From positions 1-21,210 of IMG/VR virus record IMGVR_UViG_3300047440_000315: 21,210 bases of DNA. One strand, written 5' to 3'. Origin of the DNA: a virus. A model generated the notes under the pieces. The model made no database searches, was not told the origin of the DNA, and worked only from the letters and a program-made list of their open reading frames with translations. Positions 1 through 5,359 of the stretch are shown piece after piece (positions within the stretch are counted from its first letter, which is position 1; each line of letters begins with the position of its first letter). The translations under genes were made by a program, and so were the position numbers.

Positions 1-342
1 AGCCACCTCGCCCGCCTCCTGCTCGCCGACGGCCCCTTCGCCGGAGACGAACCCGCGTTCGTCCCGCCCGACACCGGCGCCCCCGTGCAGATCGTCTGGT
101 CCGGCTGGATCCCCGGCGTCGGCTTCACCGCCTGCCTGTACGAGTGGCACGGCGAGACCACCACCGACCGGGGCCGCACCGACGCCCTCGTCTTCCGCGA
201 CACCGGCCGCCGCCTGCCGCCCGACGAGATCCCGCCGCTGATCGCCGAGGACGCCGAGCTGTGGGCCGCCGCCCCCGCCGTGTGGACCGAGGCCATGGCG
301 TCACTGGACATCCCCCGCGAGCTGCTTTGGCCCGGCCTGTGA
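1..342 (+). CDS. Hypothetical protein, 5'-truncated by window edge
   Basis: The reading frame is open from base 1 and ends at TGA 340-342, so this is the C-terminal 113 residues of a gene that starts upstream. A GTG at 85 is in frame, but nothing marks it as a start: there is no Shine-Dalgarno sequence and the frame continues upstream with the same GC-rich codon use. The visible part is acidic and Trp-rich (WSGWIPGVGF, ELWAAAPAVW) with no motif I recognise. It overlaps the next gene by GTGA, so the two are probably translationally coupled. It lies just upstream of the terminase genes. Function unknown. Confidence 0.7.
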   Translation, partial: SHLARLLLADGPFAGDEPAFVPPDTGAPVQIVWSGWIPGVGFTACLYEWHGETTTDRGRTDALVFRDTGRRLPPDEIPPLIAEDAELWAAAPAVWTEAMASLDIPRELLWPGL

Positions 343-548
343 AGGCGTGGGGGCTGTACTCGTCACGGGTAGACCCATACAGCAGTCATGACCTGGTGGA
401 GCTGTTCGCCGACGAGGCCACCGCCGAGACGGCCAGGGCCAACCTGATCGGCAAGCCGATCCACCGCGACGCATGGCTGGACAGGTGGGTGTGGGAGGAC
501 GACGAAGACTTCCCGGACCTGCTGGTGCGCCCGCTGGAGATTCGCTGA
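339..548 (+). CDS. Small hypothetical protein (69 aa)
   Basis: The frame could be extended upstream to an ATG at 144, but 144-338 is coding in the other frame, so I start it at the GTG at 339, which overlaps the previous stop (GTGA). This gives a 69-residue acidic protein beginning MKAWGLYSSRVDPYS, with an aromatic/acidic stretch DRWVWEDDEDF near the C-terminus. There is no signal peptide, membrane segment or known domain. The recurring pattern of a short gene coupled by a 4-base overlap supports it being real. Function unknown. Confidence 0.6.
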   Translation: MKAWGLYSSRVDPYSSHDLVELFADEATAETARANLIGKPIHRDAWLDRWVWEDDEDFPDLLVRPLEIR

Positions 549-552
549 CCGG

Positions 553-579
553 TAGGCTGGGCTCCGCAAGGAGGAGCCC
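553..579 (+). promoter_or_regulatory. Possible promoter and SD-masking hairpin before terS
   Basis: TAGGCT at 553-558 is a possible -10 (actinobacterial TAnnnT), followed by 7 nt and then GCAAGGAGG. No convincing -35 is visible. Bases 559-565 (GGGCTCC) pair perfectly with 573-579 (GGAGCCC), forming a 7-bp hairpin that puts AAGGAGGA in the loop and 3' arm directly before the ATG at 580. This could limit TerS translation. Layout seen; regulation inferred. Confidence 0.4.
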
Positions 580-1299
580 ATGAACCGCCGCCCGAACGGT
601 AAGAGCAACGATCACAGCCGCGACCCGAAGATTCTGGACGCCCTGGAGCGCAAGAAGCTGGAGCTGGACCCGCTGCTCGACCCCTGGGACAAGCAGGAAC
701 GCGAGTCGCCCCGCAACTACGGCCTGTTCCTGCTGTACCGCGACTTCGGCCGCATCCGCACCGTCGCCCAGGTCGCGGAAGCCGCCTCCATGACGTACAC
801 CATCACCGCCCGCCTCGCCCGCTTCAACAAGTGGGTGGAGCGGGCCGGACGGTGGGACGCCGAGCAGGACCGCATCACCGCGATCCGCCTGCACGACCTG
901 CGCGAGGAGATGGCCCGCAGCCACGTCAAGGCCGCCCGCGCCCTGATGGCCAAGGCCCTCGAACGGCTCGCCACCCTCAACGTCAAGACGATCAGCCCGC
1001 ACGCCCTGGTGCTGATGCTCGACACCGCCGCCCGCATCGAACGCGCCGCGCTGGGACTGGAAGGCAAGCAGCAGACCCTGGTCACCACCGCCGTCACCGC
1101 CACCACCGACGACGACGGCAAGCCCGCCATGCGCGTAGAGGTCGGCGTCGCCCACAACCGGATCATGGCGTCGCTCGACGAGATGGTGCAGCGGATGAGC
1201 CCGGAGCAGATCGCCGCCGGATACGAGGAGCTGACCGCCAGCGCGAAGGAGGCCCTGGCGGATCTGGACGCCGCCCTTCCGACACCTCCTCCGTCGTGA
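580..1299 (+). CDS. terS: Terminase small subunit
   Basis: A 239-residue protein that starts at an ATG 5-6 nt after AAGGAGGA. Terminase small subunits bind phage DNA and hand it to the large subunit for cutting and packaging. Residues about 45-90 look like a helix-turn-helix (VAQVAEAASMTYTITARLAR), followed by a WVERAGRWDAEQD stretch typical of actinophage small terminases, in which an RA..WDA..D pattern follows the HTH. The middle (about 100-150) is Ala/Leu-rich and helical, fitting the oligomerisation region. The C-terminus ends in a Pro tail. It sits immediately upstream of terL, the usual order. The family call rests on HTH, the WDA motif and position rather than alignment. Confidence 0.8.
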   Translation: MNRRPNGKSNDHSRDPKILDALERKKLELDPLLDPWDKQERESPRNYGLFLLYRDFGRIRTVAQVAEAASMTYTITARLARFNKWVERAGRWDAEQDRITAIRLHDLREEMARSHVKAARALMAKALERLATLNVKTISPHALVLMLDTAARIERAALGLEGKQQTLVTTAVTATTDDDGKPAMRVEVGVAHNRIMASLDEMVQRMSPEQIAAGYEELTASAKEALADLDAALPTPPPS

Positions 1300-1313
1300 A
1301 GGCGCTGGCGCGG

Positions 1314-1351
1314 CCGGGGGTCGCCCTGCCGGGCGGATGGGCGACCCCCGG
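1314..1351 (+). terminator. Perfect 13-bp inverted repeat between terS and terL
   Basis: CCGGGGGTCGCCC (1314-1326) and GGGCGACCCCCGG (1339-1351) are exact inverse complements around a 12-nt loop. There is no T-tract after it, so it is either an actinobacterial terminator without U-run, a processing site that sets the terS:terL ratio, or a DNA-level site such as a packaging or terminase recognition site. The hairpin is seen; its role is inferred. Confidence 0.5.
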
Positions 1352-1381
1352 TACCCGCACATCCCGGCGTAGTTTTCGATC

Positions 1382-2866
1382 ATGAGCCTGTCCGCCGCCC
1401 AGAGGCTCGCGCTGCTCCCGGCCAAGCTGCGCAAGCTGTGGCTCCGCGAGCAGTCCCGCGAAACCCTGGAAGACATCCAGAAGGGCGCCTGGTGGTGGGT
1501 TGGGCGACCGGAACAGTTCCGGCCGCCCGGCGACTGGCTCGTCTGGCTGATCCGCTCCGGCCGTGGCTGGGGCAAGACCCGCACCGGCGCCGAAGACCTC
1601 CTCGACCGCCTGTTCCGGCACCCGGTCGACGCGTTCGGCCAGCGCACGGAGTGGCTGGTCGTCGCCGAGACCCTCAACGACTGCCGGACCGCCTGCATCG
1701 AGGGTAATTCCGGCTTGCTCGCTGTGCTGCGCCGCATGGGCATGGAGAACCACCGCGACTTCGAGTACCGCAAGTCGCCGAAGCTGATGATCGAGTTCAA
1801 CTCGGGGCAGATCATCTACTTCGAGGGTGCCGACAACGACGACGTCGGCCGTGGCTACAACGCCGCCGGGGCCTGGCTCGACGAGTTGGCCAAGTGGCGG
1901 TACACGTGGGGGGCCTGGTTCGAGGGCATCTTGCCGTCGATGCGCGCCCCGCTGATCAACGACCGGCCCCGGGTCGTGGTCACCACCACTCCGAAGCCGA
2001 TCAAGCTGCTGATCAAGTGGCAGCACGAGACCGACGGCACGGTGGTCATCACCACCGGCAGCATCTTCGACAACATCGCGAACCTGTCCCGCGAGGTCGT
2101 CGAAGAGCTGAAGAAGATCTACGAGGGCACCCGCGCCGGGCTCCAGGAGCTGTACGGGCACCTCCTGGAGGACATCGAGGGCGCGCTGTGGAACCGCGCC
2201 ATGATCGAAAACAACCGGGTGAAGGCCGCCGACCTGCCCGAACTGAAGACCATCGTCATCACCATGGACCCCGGCGCCACCGGCGCAGGCGACGAAACCG
2301 GCCTGCTCGCCGTCGGCCGCGACTACAACAACGAGGACTACGTCCTCGCCGACTGGACCAAGAAGATCGTCGGACACGCCGCCGCCCGCCGCGCTTGGGA
2401 AATGTTTCACAAGTACGGCGCGACCTGGCTGATCATCGAGACGAACATGGGCAAGAAGTGGCTCATGCAGGTCGTCACCGACGCCTACAAGGAGATGCAG
2501 AAGGAGCACCTGCCTGGCTGCGAGCACGCGCATGACTGCGACGACGACTGTGGGCGTGACCGTTGTGACGGTTGCCTGTTCGAGCCCGGCCCACCCCCGG
2601 TCAAGGAGGTGACCTCCCTGGCGGGCAAGAAGCTGCGCGCCGAACCGGTCGCCTCCCGCTACGAACAGAACCGCTGGCATCACGTCGGCACGTTCATCGA
2701 GCTGGAGGACCAGCTGTGCACGTGGGTGCCCGAGGACGCCAAGAGCCCCGACCGGATCGACGCCCTCGTACAGGGCGGCCTCTACCTGATGGGCCGCGAA
2801 GGCTCCCTGGTCCGCGTCTCCGCCCCGCCCACCATGCTGATGCCGGTCAGCTCCCCCTACGGCTAA
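1382..2866 (+). CDS. terL: Terminase large subunit (ATPase-nuclease)
   Basis: A 494-residue packaging motor and genome-cutting nuclease. Walker A is SGRGWGKT at residues 59-66. Walker B is AWLDELAKW at 164-172 with the acidic pair D167/E168. The coupling motif is TTTPKP at 201-206. The C-terminal RNase H-like nuclease shows D296 (TMDPG), E353 (IIETN) and D457/D460 (SPDRID). An unusual Cys/His-rich insert lies between the second and third nuclease motifs: C380, H382, H384, C386, C390, C395 and C398 in an acidic loop, possibly a zinc site. The start ATG has no good Shine-Dalgarno sequence; the preceding bases are the inverse of a repeated GATCGAAAAC motif. Length is normal for the family. Confidence 0.95.
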   Translation: MSLSAAQRLALLPAKLRKLWLREQSRETLEDIQKGAWWWVGRPEQFRPPGDWLVWLIRSGRGWGKTRTGAEDLLDRLFRHPVDAFGQRTEWLVVAETLNDCRTACIEGNSGLLAVLRRMGMENHRDFEYRKSPKLMIEFNSGQIIYFEGADNDDVGRGYNAAGAWLDELAKWRYTWGAWFEGILPSMRAPLINDRPRVVVTTTPKPIKLLIKWQHETDGTVVITTGSIFDNIANLSREVVEELKKIYEGTRAGLQELYGHLLEDIEGALWNRAMIENNRVKAADLPELKTIVITMDPGATGAGDETGLLAVGRDYNNEDYVLADWTKKIVGHAAARRAWEMFHKYGATWLIIETNMGKKWLMQVVTDAYKEMQKEHLPGCEHAHDCDDDCGRDRCDGCLFEPGPPPVKEVTSLAGKKLRAEPVASRYEQNRWHHVGTFIELEDQLCTWVPEDAKSPDRIDALVQGGLYLMGREGSLVRVSAPPTMLMPVSSPYG

Positions 2867-2953
2867 GCTGTCGGCGTTGACCGGCTGATGGCGATCCGCC
2901 ACCGATCCGTTCGGCGCACCGGGTGAAAGCGCGGCAGTGCTGCGCACCTCAAG

Positions 2954-2991
2954 ACGCCCCGACTACCCCACCGCCATGGGGCTCGGGGCGT
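2954..2991 (+). terminator. Terminator-like hairpin after terL
   Basis: ACGCCCCGA (2954-2962) pairs with TCGGGGCGT (2983-2991), and CCCCA (2966-2970) with TGGGG (2977-2981) inside it, giving a 14-bp bulged stem followed by TTCCCG. It is well placed to end the terS-terL transcript before the cargo block. Confidence 0.6.
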
Positions 2992-3010
2992 TCCCGTGTC
3001 CGGACACAGA

Positions 3011-3045
3011 CAGGCCCGGTCCCCACGGGGGTAGGGCCGGGCCTG
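3011..3045. terminator. Bidirectional terminator-like hairpin
   Basis: CAGGCCCGG (3011-3019) pairs perfectly with CCGGGCCTG (3037-3045); an inner CCCC/GGGG pairing can extend it. It lies between the converging terL and the minus-strand gene, so it could stop transcription from both sides. Confidence 0.6.
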
Positions 3046-3074
3046 CTGCGCTGGTCGACAGAGCGACTACAACC

Positions 3075-3332
3075 TTACCGCTTCCGCCGCCGGGGCCGCG
3101 CCCGCCGCAGCCGGGCCATCCGCCGGTCACGGACCCGGTTCAGCTCGGTGATCAGCTCGGAGATGGCCTGCGAGTCCAGGGCGGGGAACGTGGCGATGGT
3201 CCGTACGCGCTCGGCGTAGGGCAGCTCGGAGCGGCACAGGTCCGTGGCGTACCGCACCTGATTCGCTGACGGCGTACGCCGCCACGAGTCGATGACCGGC
3301 CGTTCGATCGTGTCCTTCTCCAGGGTCTCCAT
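3075..3332 (-). CDS. Small minus-strand protein, possible DNA-binding (85 aa)
   Basis: This is the only minus-strand gene I support in the window. The frame opens at a GTG at 3368, but the ATG at 3332 has GGAAGGA 7-8 nt upstream and is preferred, giving 85 residues starting METLEKDTIERPV. The core TPSANQVRYATDLCRSELP followed by an Ala/Ser/Leu helix pair (AISELITELNRVR) resembles the small helical proteins of actinobacteria and their phages with a T..Q..YL..L..E pattern (DUF3072-like). That is a weak family guess. The tail is strongly basic (RRMARLRRARPRRRKR), which suggests nucleic-acid binding. It is transcribed divergently from the gene at 3490 with promoter elements in between, an arrangement typical of a regulator or independent cargo gene. 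Confidence 0.65.
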   Translation of the reverse strand: METLEKDTIERPVIDSWRRTPSANQVRYATDLCRSELPYAERVRTIATFPALDSQAISELITELNRVRDRRMARLRRARPRRRKR

Positions 3333-3371
3333 CTCGCGTCCTTCCGCGACTTCGGTAGGTATGTCCACTTC

Positions 3372-3400
3372 CAGGGTGACGGAAGATCTCCGTATGTCAA
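3372..3400 (-). promoter_or_regulatory. Minus-strand promoter for the gene ending at 3075
   Basis: On the minus strand, TTGACA (3400-3395) is followed after 16 nt by CACCCT (3377-3372), a poor -10. Seven nt further is GACATACC, the same spacing to a GACA sequence seen at the plus-strand promoters in this window. The -35 is perfect; the -10 is weak. Confidence 0.45.
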
Positions 3401-3429
3401 GCCGGAATCGACAAACTGTCCACTAGGCG

Positions 3430-3470
3430 TTGACAGAGGCCGCCACGGCGACTAACGTGGAACACGACAG
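3430..3470 (+). promoter_or_regulatory. Sigma70-type promoter
   Basis: TTGACA at 3430-3435, a 17-nt spacer, and TAACGT at 3453-3458 form a near-consensus vegetative promoter. Seven nt downstream GACAGATCGA begins, which fits the transcription start and is repeated at two other promoters (9037 and 9838). AAGGAGG and the ATG at 3490 follow. Confidence 0.8.
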
Positions 3471-3489
3471 ATCGAACAAGGAGGCAGAC

Positions 3490-3669
3490 ATGCGACTCAC
3501 CACCGGCGACCAGATCCGCCACCGCCGCCGCGACCAGTACGGCACCTTCCACGGCGACACCTTCAACGGCGTACCCGCCGGAGATGCCGACACCGTCTGG
3601 GTCGTCTTCGACGGCTCCGACACCGCCGAGCGCGTCTCCCGCCACCAGCTCGCGAAGGTGGTCGGCTGA
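3490..3669 (+). CDS. Small hypothetical protein (59 aa)
   Basis: The ATG at 3490 is preceded by AAGGAGG at the right distance. The longer frame from 3430 would start on the -35 element and is rejected. The 59-residue product (MRLTTGDQIRHRRRDQYGTF at the N-terminus) has the look of a small beta-barrel, SH3/KOW-like fold: GD.IR, a GTF turn, a TVWVVFDGSD strand and a final helix RHQLAKVV. This fold guess is from pattern only. It is first in a short operon driven by the promoter at 3430 and overlaps the next gene by TGATG. Confidence 0.75.
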   Translation: MRLTTGDQIRHRRRDQYGTFHGDTFNGVPAGDADTVWVVFDGSDTAERVSRHQLAKVVG

Positions 3670-4007
3670 TGGACGCCGGAATCGCCGACACCATCAACCG
3701 CCGCGACGCGCAGCTCATCACCGCCCAGCTCGATGGCAACGACCTGGCCATGCCGACCCCGGAGATCCGCTGGCCGCACGGCCCGATGGCCGACACCTTG
3801 ATGAGCGACCGCCCGGACAGCAACGGCGATCGCGCCTGGCTCGTCGGCCAGCTCGCTGCCCGCACCCCCGGCGTCGCCTTCGACGGCTCCCCCGCCGACT
3901 GCGACTGGGATAACCTCTACAGCCACCTACGGGCCGAGATCCTGGCTCGCCGTGACCCGACTGCGGCATCTGCACACGCGGCCGAGACCCCCGTGCTGGT
4001 GGTGTAG
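3669..4007 (+). CDS. Hypothetical protein (112 aa)
   Basis: The ATG at 3669 overlaps the previous stop (TGATG), so it is translated by coupling. The product is an acidic, soluble protein beginning MDAGIADTINRRDAQLITAQ, with DRAWLVGQLAARTPG and DWDNLYSHLRAEILARR towards the C-terminus. No known domain was recognised. The last codons overlap the -10-like sequence at 4005, so the next transcription unit starts at its stop codon. Confidence 0.7.
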   Translation: MDAGIADTINRRDAQLITAQLDGNDLAMPTPEIRWPHGPMADTLMSDRPDSNGDRAWLVGQLAARTPGVAFDGSPADCDWDNLYSHLRAEILARRDPTAASAHAAETPVLVV

Positions 4008-4021
4008 GGTCACGAGATACA
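4005..4021 (+). promoter_or_regulatory. -10 element preceding a structured leader RNA
   Basis: TAGGGT (4005-4010) is followed by 7 nt and TACAG (4018-4022), the same geometry as the promoters at 3453, 9024, 9825 and 20383. No clear -35 is present. A start near 4018 would put the 14-bp stem beginning at 4022 at the very 5' end of the RNA. Confidence 0.5.
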
Positions 4022-4112
4022 GGGAGGGGATCGGGGAAGGCTCAAACCTCCTTCGGTCTGTCACCCCCGAGCGTCGCTCGCTCGGGGAGGTAGGGCCACC
4101 CGATCCCCTCCC
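4022..4112 (+). ncRNA. Structured leader or small RNA with perfect 14-bp closing stem
   Basis: GGGAGGGGATCGGG (4022-4035) pairs without mismatch with CCCGATCCCCTCCC (4099-4112). Inside, CCCCGAGCG (4065-4073) pairs with CGCTCGGGG (4079-4087), and ACCTCC (4046-4051) can pair with GGAGGT (4086-4091) as an alternative that overlaps the inner stem. No coding frame fits. It lies directly after a -10-like element and ends 33 nt before the gene at 4146. It could be a riboregulator for that gene or a free-standing small RNA. It is not a tRNA, as there is no T-loop and the closing stem is too long. Confidence 0.55.
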
Positions 4113-4145
4113 GCACCGCCCGTCACACAACCTGTGGAGAACCCT

Positions 4146-4331
4146 GTGGACCTGACCCTCTACGCCGTCAGCGCGACTGGCCGCGTCTCTCTCGGCGACG
4201 TTCTCAAGAACGTCAAGTACGTCCAGGTCGAGAAAGCCGGTGACGGCGTGGTGATGCTGACCCCGGTCAACATCAAGGCCGCGTCCGGGCAGAGCTTCGC
4301 GGCCGACGACGAGGACCAGCCGGAGAGCTGA
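4146..4331 (+). CDS. Small AbrB-like protein (61 aa)
   Basis: GTG at 4146 with GGAGA 5 nt upstream is preferred over the GTG at 4134, which has no ribosome site. The product (MDLTLYAVSATGRVSLGDVL at the N-terminus, then KYVQVEKAGDGVVMLTPV) shows the beta-strand pattern of AbrB/SpoVT-type swapped-hairpin DNA-binding domains, where a GRISLG...DG.I.L.P arrangement is common. It ends in an acidic tail. This is a tentative family call from pattern alone. It follows the structured leader at 4022-4112, which may control it. Confidence 0.6.
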   Translation: MDLTLYAVSATGRVSLGDVLKNVKYVQVEKAGDGVVMLTPVNIKAASGQSFAADDEDQPES

Positions 4332-4675
4332 CCCAAGACCAGCAAACGCCCGTGAGCTAGTTGTGCACGCCAGCCGTGGCGTTGACGGAGACGAAAATCG
4401 GGCAAGCAGGGCAAACAAGGGAGACGAACCCCGAAGTGGCCCTGATGCAAGGCGGAGGTATGTGACCTAGAAGTGCAGGGAGATTGATGGTCACTAAACG
4501 TCTCCCTCCTCCGTCAGTTCTGATGCACCACCGCATGAGGCGGGACCGCTCGCCACCTCCGGGCCAGATGCACCCGGATGACAGCCCGGAAAGACGGGCA
4601 CCCGCGCCTGCTGACCGCCGAGCACTCCCGGACCGTCCCGGGTTCACTGCGGAGCCGATATGCAGGCCGGGGCTC
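4332..4675 (+). other. Non-coding, structured region upstream of the tRNA cluster
   Basis: No protein gene is supported. Several inverted repeats are visible: CGGAGG (4453-4458) with CCTCCG (4508-4513), enclosing GTGACC (4462-4467) with GGTCAC (4489-4494); and GGGAGACG (4419-4426) with CGTCTCCC (4499-4506), which crosses the first pair and could form a pseudoknot or alternative fold. GGAGACGAA occurs twice (near 4387 and 4420). Open frames here lack ribosome sites and have codon use unlike the neighbours. Confidence 0.5.
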
Positions 4676-4772
4676 GGGGAGATAGCTCAACAGGGAGAGC
4701 CGAAGAAGCCGCTAGGGAGGTTCCTCCCTGGCGCGCAGCAACGAGATGCAGGTTCAAGTCCTGCTCTCCCCT
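4676..4772 (+). tRNA. tRNA-like element A, anticodon region replaced by hairpin insert
   Basis: Acceptor GGGGAGA (4676-4682)/TCTCCCC (4765-4771) is perfect. T8 and A9 are present. The D arm is GCTC (4685-4688)/GAGC (4697-4700) with a normal loop containing A14, GG and A21. The T arm is GCAGG-TTCAAGT-CCTGC (4748-4764). Between the D and T arms are 47 nt instead of about 23. They contain AGGGAGG (4714-4720)/CCTCCCT (4723-4729), with no 5-bp anticodon stem and 7-nt loop bearing U33 that I can find. The 3' end is T then CG, and CCA is not encoded. It could be an interrupted tRNA, a degenerate tRNA or a tRNA mimic; the amino acid cannot be assigned. Confidence 0.5.
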
Positions 4773-4791
4773 CGCGAAGGAACGACGAGGA

Positions 4792-4824
4792 CCGGCTATG
4801 TGGCGGGGTTCTTCCCGCAGCCGG
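4792..4824 (+). other. Hairpin between tRNA-like elements A and B
   Basis: CCGGCT pairs with AGCCGG, and GCGGG with CCCGC inside it, giving an 11-bp interrupted stem in the spacer. There is no T-tract. It may be a processing site or a terminator. Confidence 0.45.
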
Positions 4825-4871
4825 ATGCTCACCTCGCCGCTAACCGACGCCATCCCCCTGAGCAAGGGATG

Positions 4872-4944
4872 GATGCTGTAGCTCAACGGATAGAGCACCT
4901 GCCTCAACGGCGGGAGGTAGGCGGTTCGACTCCGTCCAGCATCA
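4872..4944 (+). tRNA. tRNA with CAA anticodon, class I fold
   Basis: Complete 73-nt cloverleaf: acceptor GATGCTG/CAGCATC, T8 A9, D stem GCTC/GAGC, anticodon stem CCTGC/GCGGG (one T-G pair), loop CTCAACG, variable AGGTA, T arm GGCGG-TTCGACT-CCGTC, discriminator A. The anticodon reads CAA, which would decode Leu UUG. However, bacterial tRNA-Leu normally has a long variable arm, and here it is only 5 nt. Position 37 is C where a purine is expected. Identity is therefore uncertain. CCA is not encoded. Confidence 0.8.
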
Positions 4945-4945
4945 C

Positions 4946-5041
4946 GAGGTGACCACCGTGTTCGTACGTGAGGGGACCGGAGCCCAGGCTTGCAAGCCTT
5001 GCGACAGTCCGGCACGACGTACGGGGCGGGGCTGGCACCTC
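4946..5041 (+). ncRNA. Long nested hairpin between tRNA-like elements B and C
   Basis: Four nested pairings are seen: GAGGTG (4946-4951)/CACCTC (5036-5041), CGTACG (4963-4968)/CGTACG (5018-5023), CCGGA (4977-4981)/TCCGG (5008-5012), and the 14-nt palindrome AGGCTTGCAAGCCT (4986-4999). There is no T-arm, so it is not another tRNA. It may be a processing signal or an independent structured RNA. The pairing is seen; function is unknown. Confidence 0.45.
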
Positions 5042-5044
5042 GCA

Positions 5045-5089
5045 GTGGGAGGCGATGGCCGCTGTAGGGCAGTAGGCGTTGCCTTCCAC
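5045..5089 (+). other. 9-bp stem hairpin upstream of tRNA-like element C
   Basis: GTGGGAGGC (5045-5053) pairs with GCCTTCCAC (5081-5089), including one G-T pair, enclosing a 27-nt loop. It ends 5 nt before the acceptor stem of element C and may be a 5'-leader processing structure. Confidence 0.4.
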
Positions 5090-5094
5090 GCAAG

Positions 5095-5235
5095 CCCCCT
5101 GTAGCTCAGAGGACAGAGCACCACCTACCGCCCGCAGGCCCGGAAGAGAGGAACGGCTTCCACCTGCGGAACGGCCCGGAGGGAAACGCCGGGAAGCTCA
5201 GGTGGAGGCCGGTGGTTCGATTCCACCCAGGGGCA
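5095..5235 (+). tRNA. tRNA-like element C with 75-nt anticodon loop
   Basis: Acceptor CCCCCTG (5095-5101)/CAGGGGC (5228-5234) has six pairs plus a C-C at the end. The D arm is GCTC/GAGC with loop AGAGGACA. The anticodon stem CCACC (5121-5125)/GGTGG (5201-5205) is perfect, followed by variable AGGCC and T arm GGTGG-TTCGATT-CCACC. All spacings are canonical except the anticodon loop, which has 75 nt (5126-5200) instead of 7. The insert folds on its own: CCGCAGG (5132-5138)/CCTGCGG (5163-5169), GGAAG/CTTCC, and CCCGG/CCGGG. No simple removal leaves a loop with U33, so neither a classical intron nor the amino acid can be assigned. Confidence 0.5.
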
Positions 5236-5358
5236 CGGAGGCAGCTATGCCTAGCTGTGCACCATCGACGGATGGTCGACCCAAGCGAGAAATAGCACCG
5301 CCTGAGCTGTCAACGACGACGGTCCGACACCCTAGGCGGGAGTACGGGTAACAGGGAT
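5236..5358 (+). other. Structured spacer between tRNA-like elements C and D
   Basis: It contains AGCTA-TGCC-TAGCT, then ACCATC-GACG-GATGGT, and a wider CCGCCT/AGGCGG pairing. No protein gene or T-arm was seen. Confidence 0.35.
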
Positions 5359-5359
5359 C

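Larger units (their letters stand above)
2867..3074. other. Non-coding convergent intergenic region
   Basis: No gene is supported here. The stretch holds two strong hairpins, annotated separately, between the terL stop and the 3' end of the minus-strand gene. Plus-strand frames at 2923 and 2937 lack ribosome sites, run through both hairpins and continue as antisense over the minus gene. Confidence 0.6.

Noticed and set aside
1163-2947. 594-aa minus frame over terL, with a 504-aa one at 301-1815
   Set aside because: TerL motifs fix the plus strand; these frames are antisense shadows without ribosome sites.
2923-3269. Plus-strand frames after terL
   Set aside because: No ribosome site; they run through two terminator-like hairpins and antisense over the better-supported minus gene.
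4022-4112. Structured leader as a tRNA
   Set aside because: It has no T-loop sequence, no D arm, and a 14-bp closing stem.
4382-4410. TTGACG as a promoter for the tRNA region
   Set aside because: No TAnnnT is found at 16-18 nt downstream.
4484-5093. Several open frames across the tRNA region on both strands
   Set aside because: They cross T-arms and acceptor stems, lack ribosome sites and show no protein-like composition.
5126-5200. Group I or group II intron in tRNA-like C
   Set aside because: At 75 nt it is far shorter than known self-splicing introns, and I see no P3/P7-type core or domain V.
5094-5235. Reading element C as tRNA-His using the extra G at 5094
   Set aside because: The G would face A5235 rather than the C73 of tRNA-His, and no GTG anticodon fits the loop.
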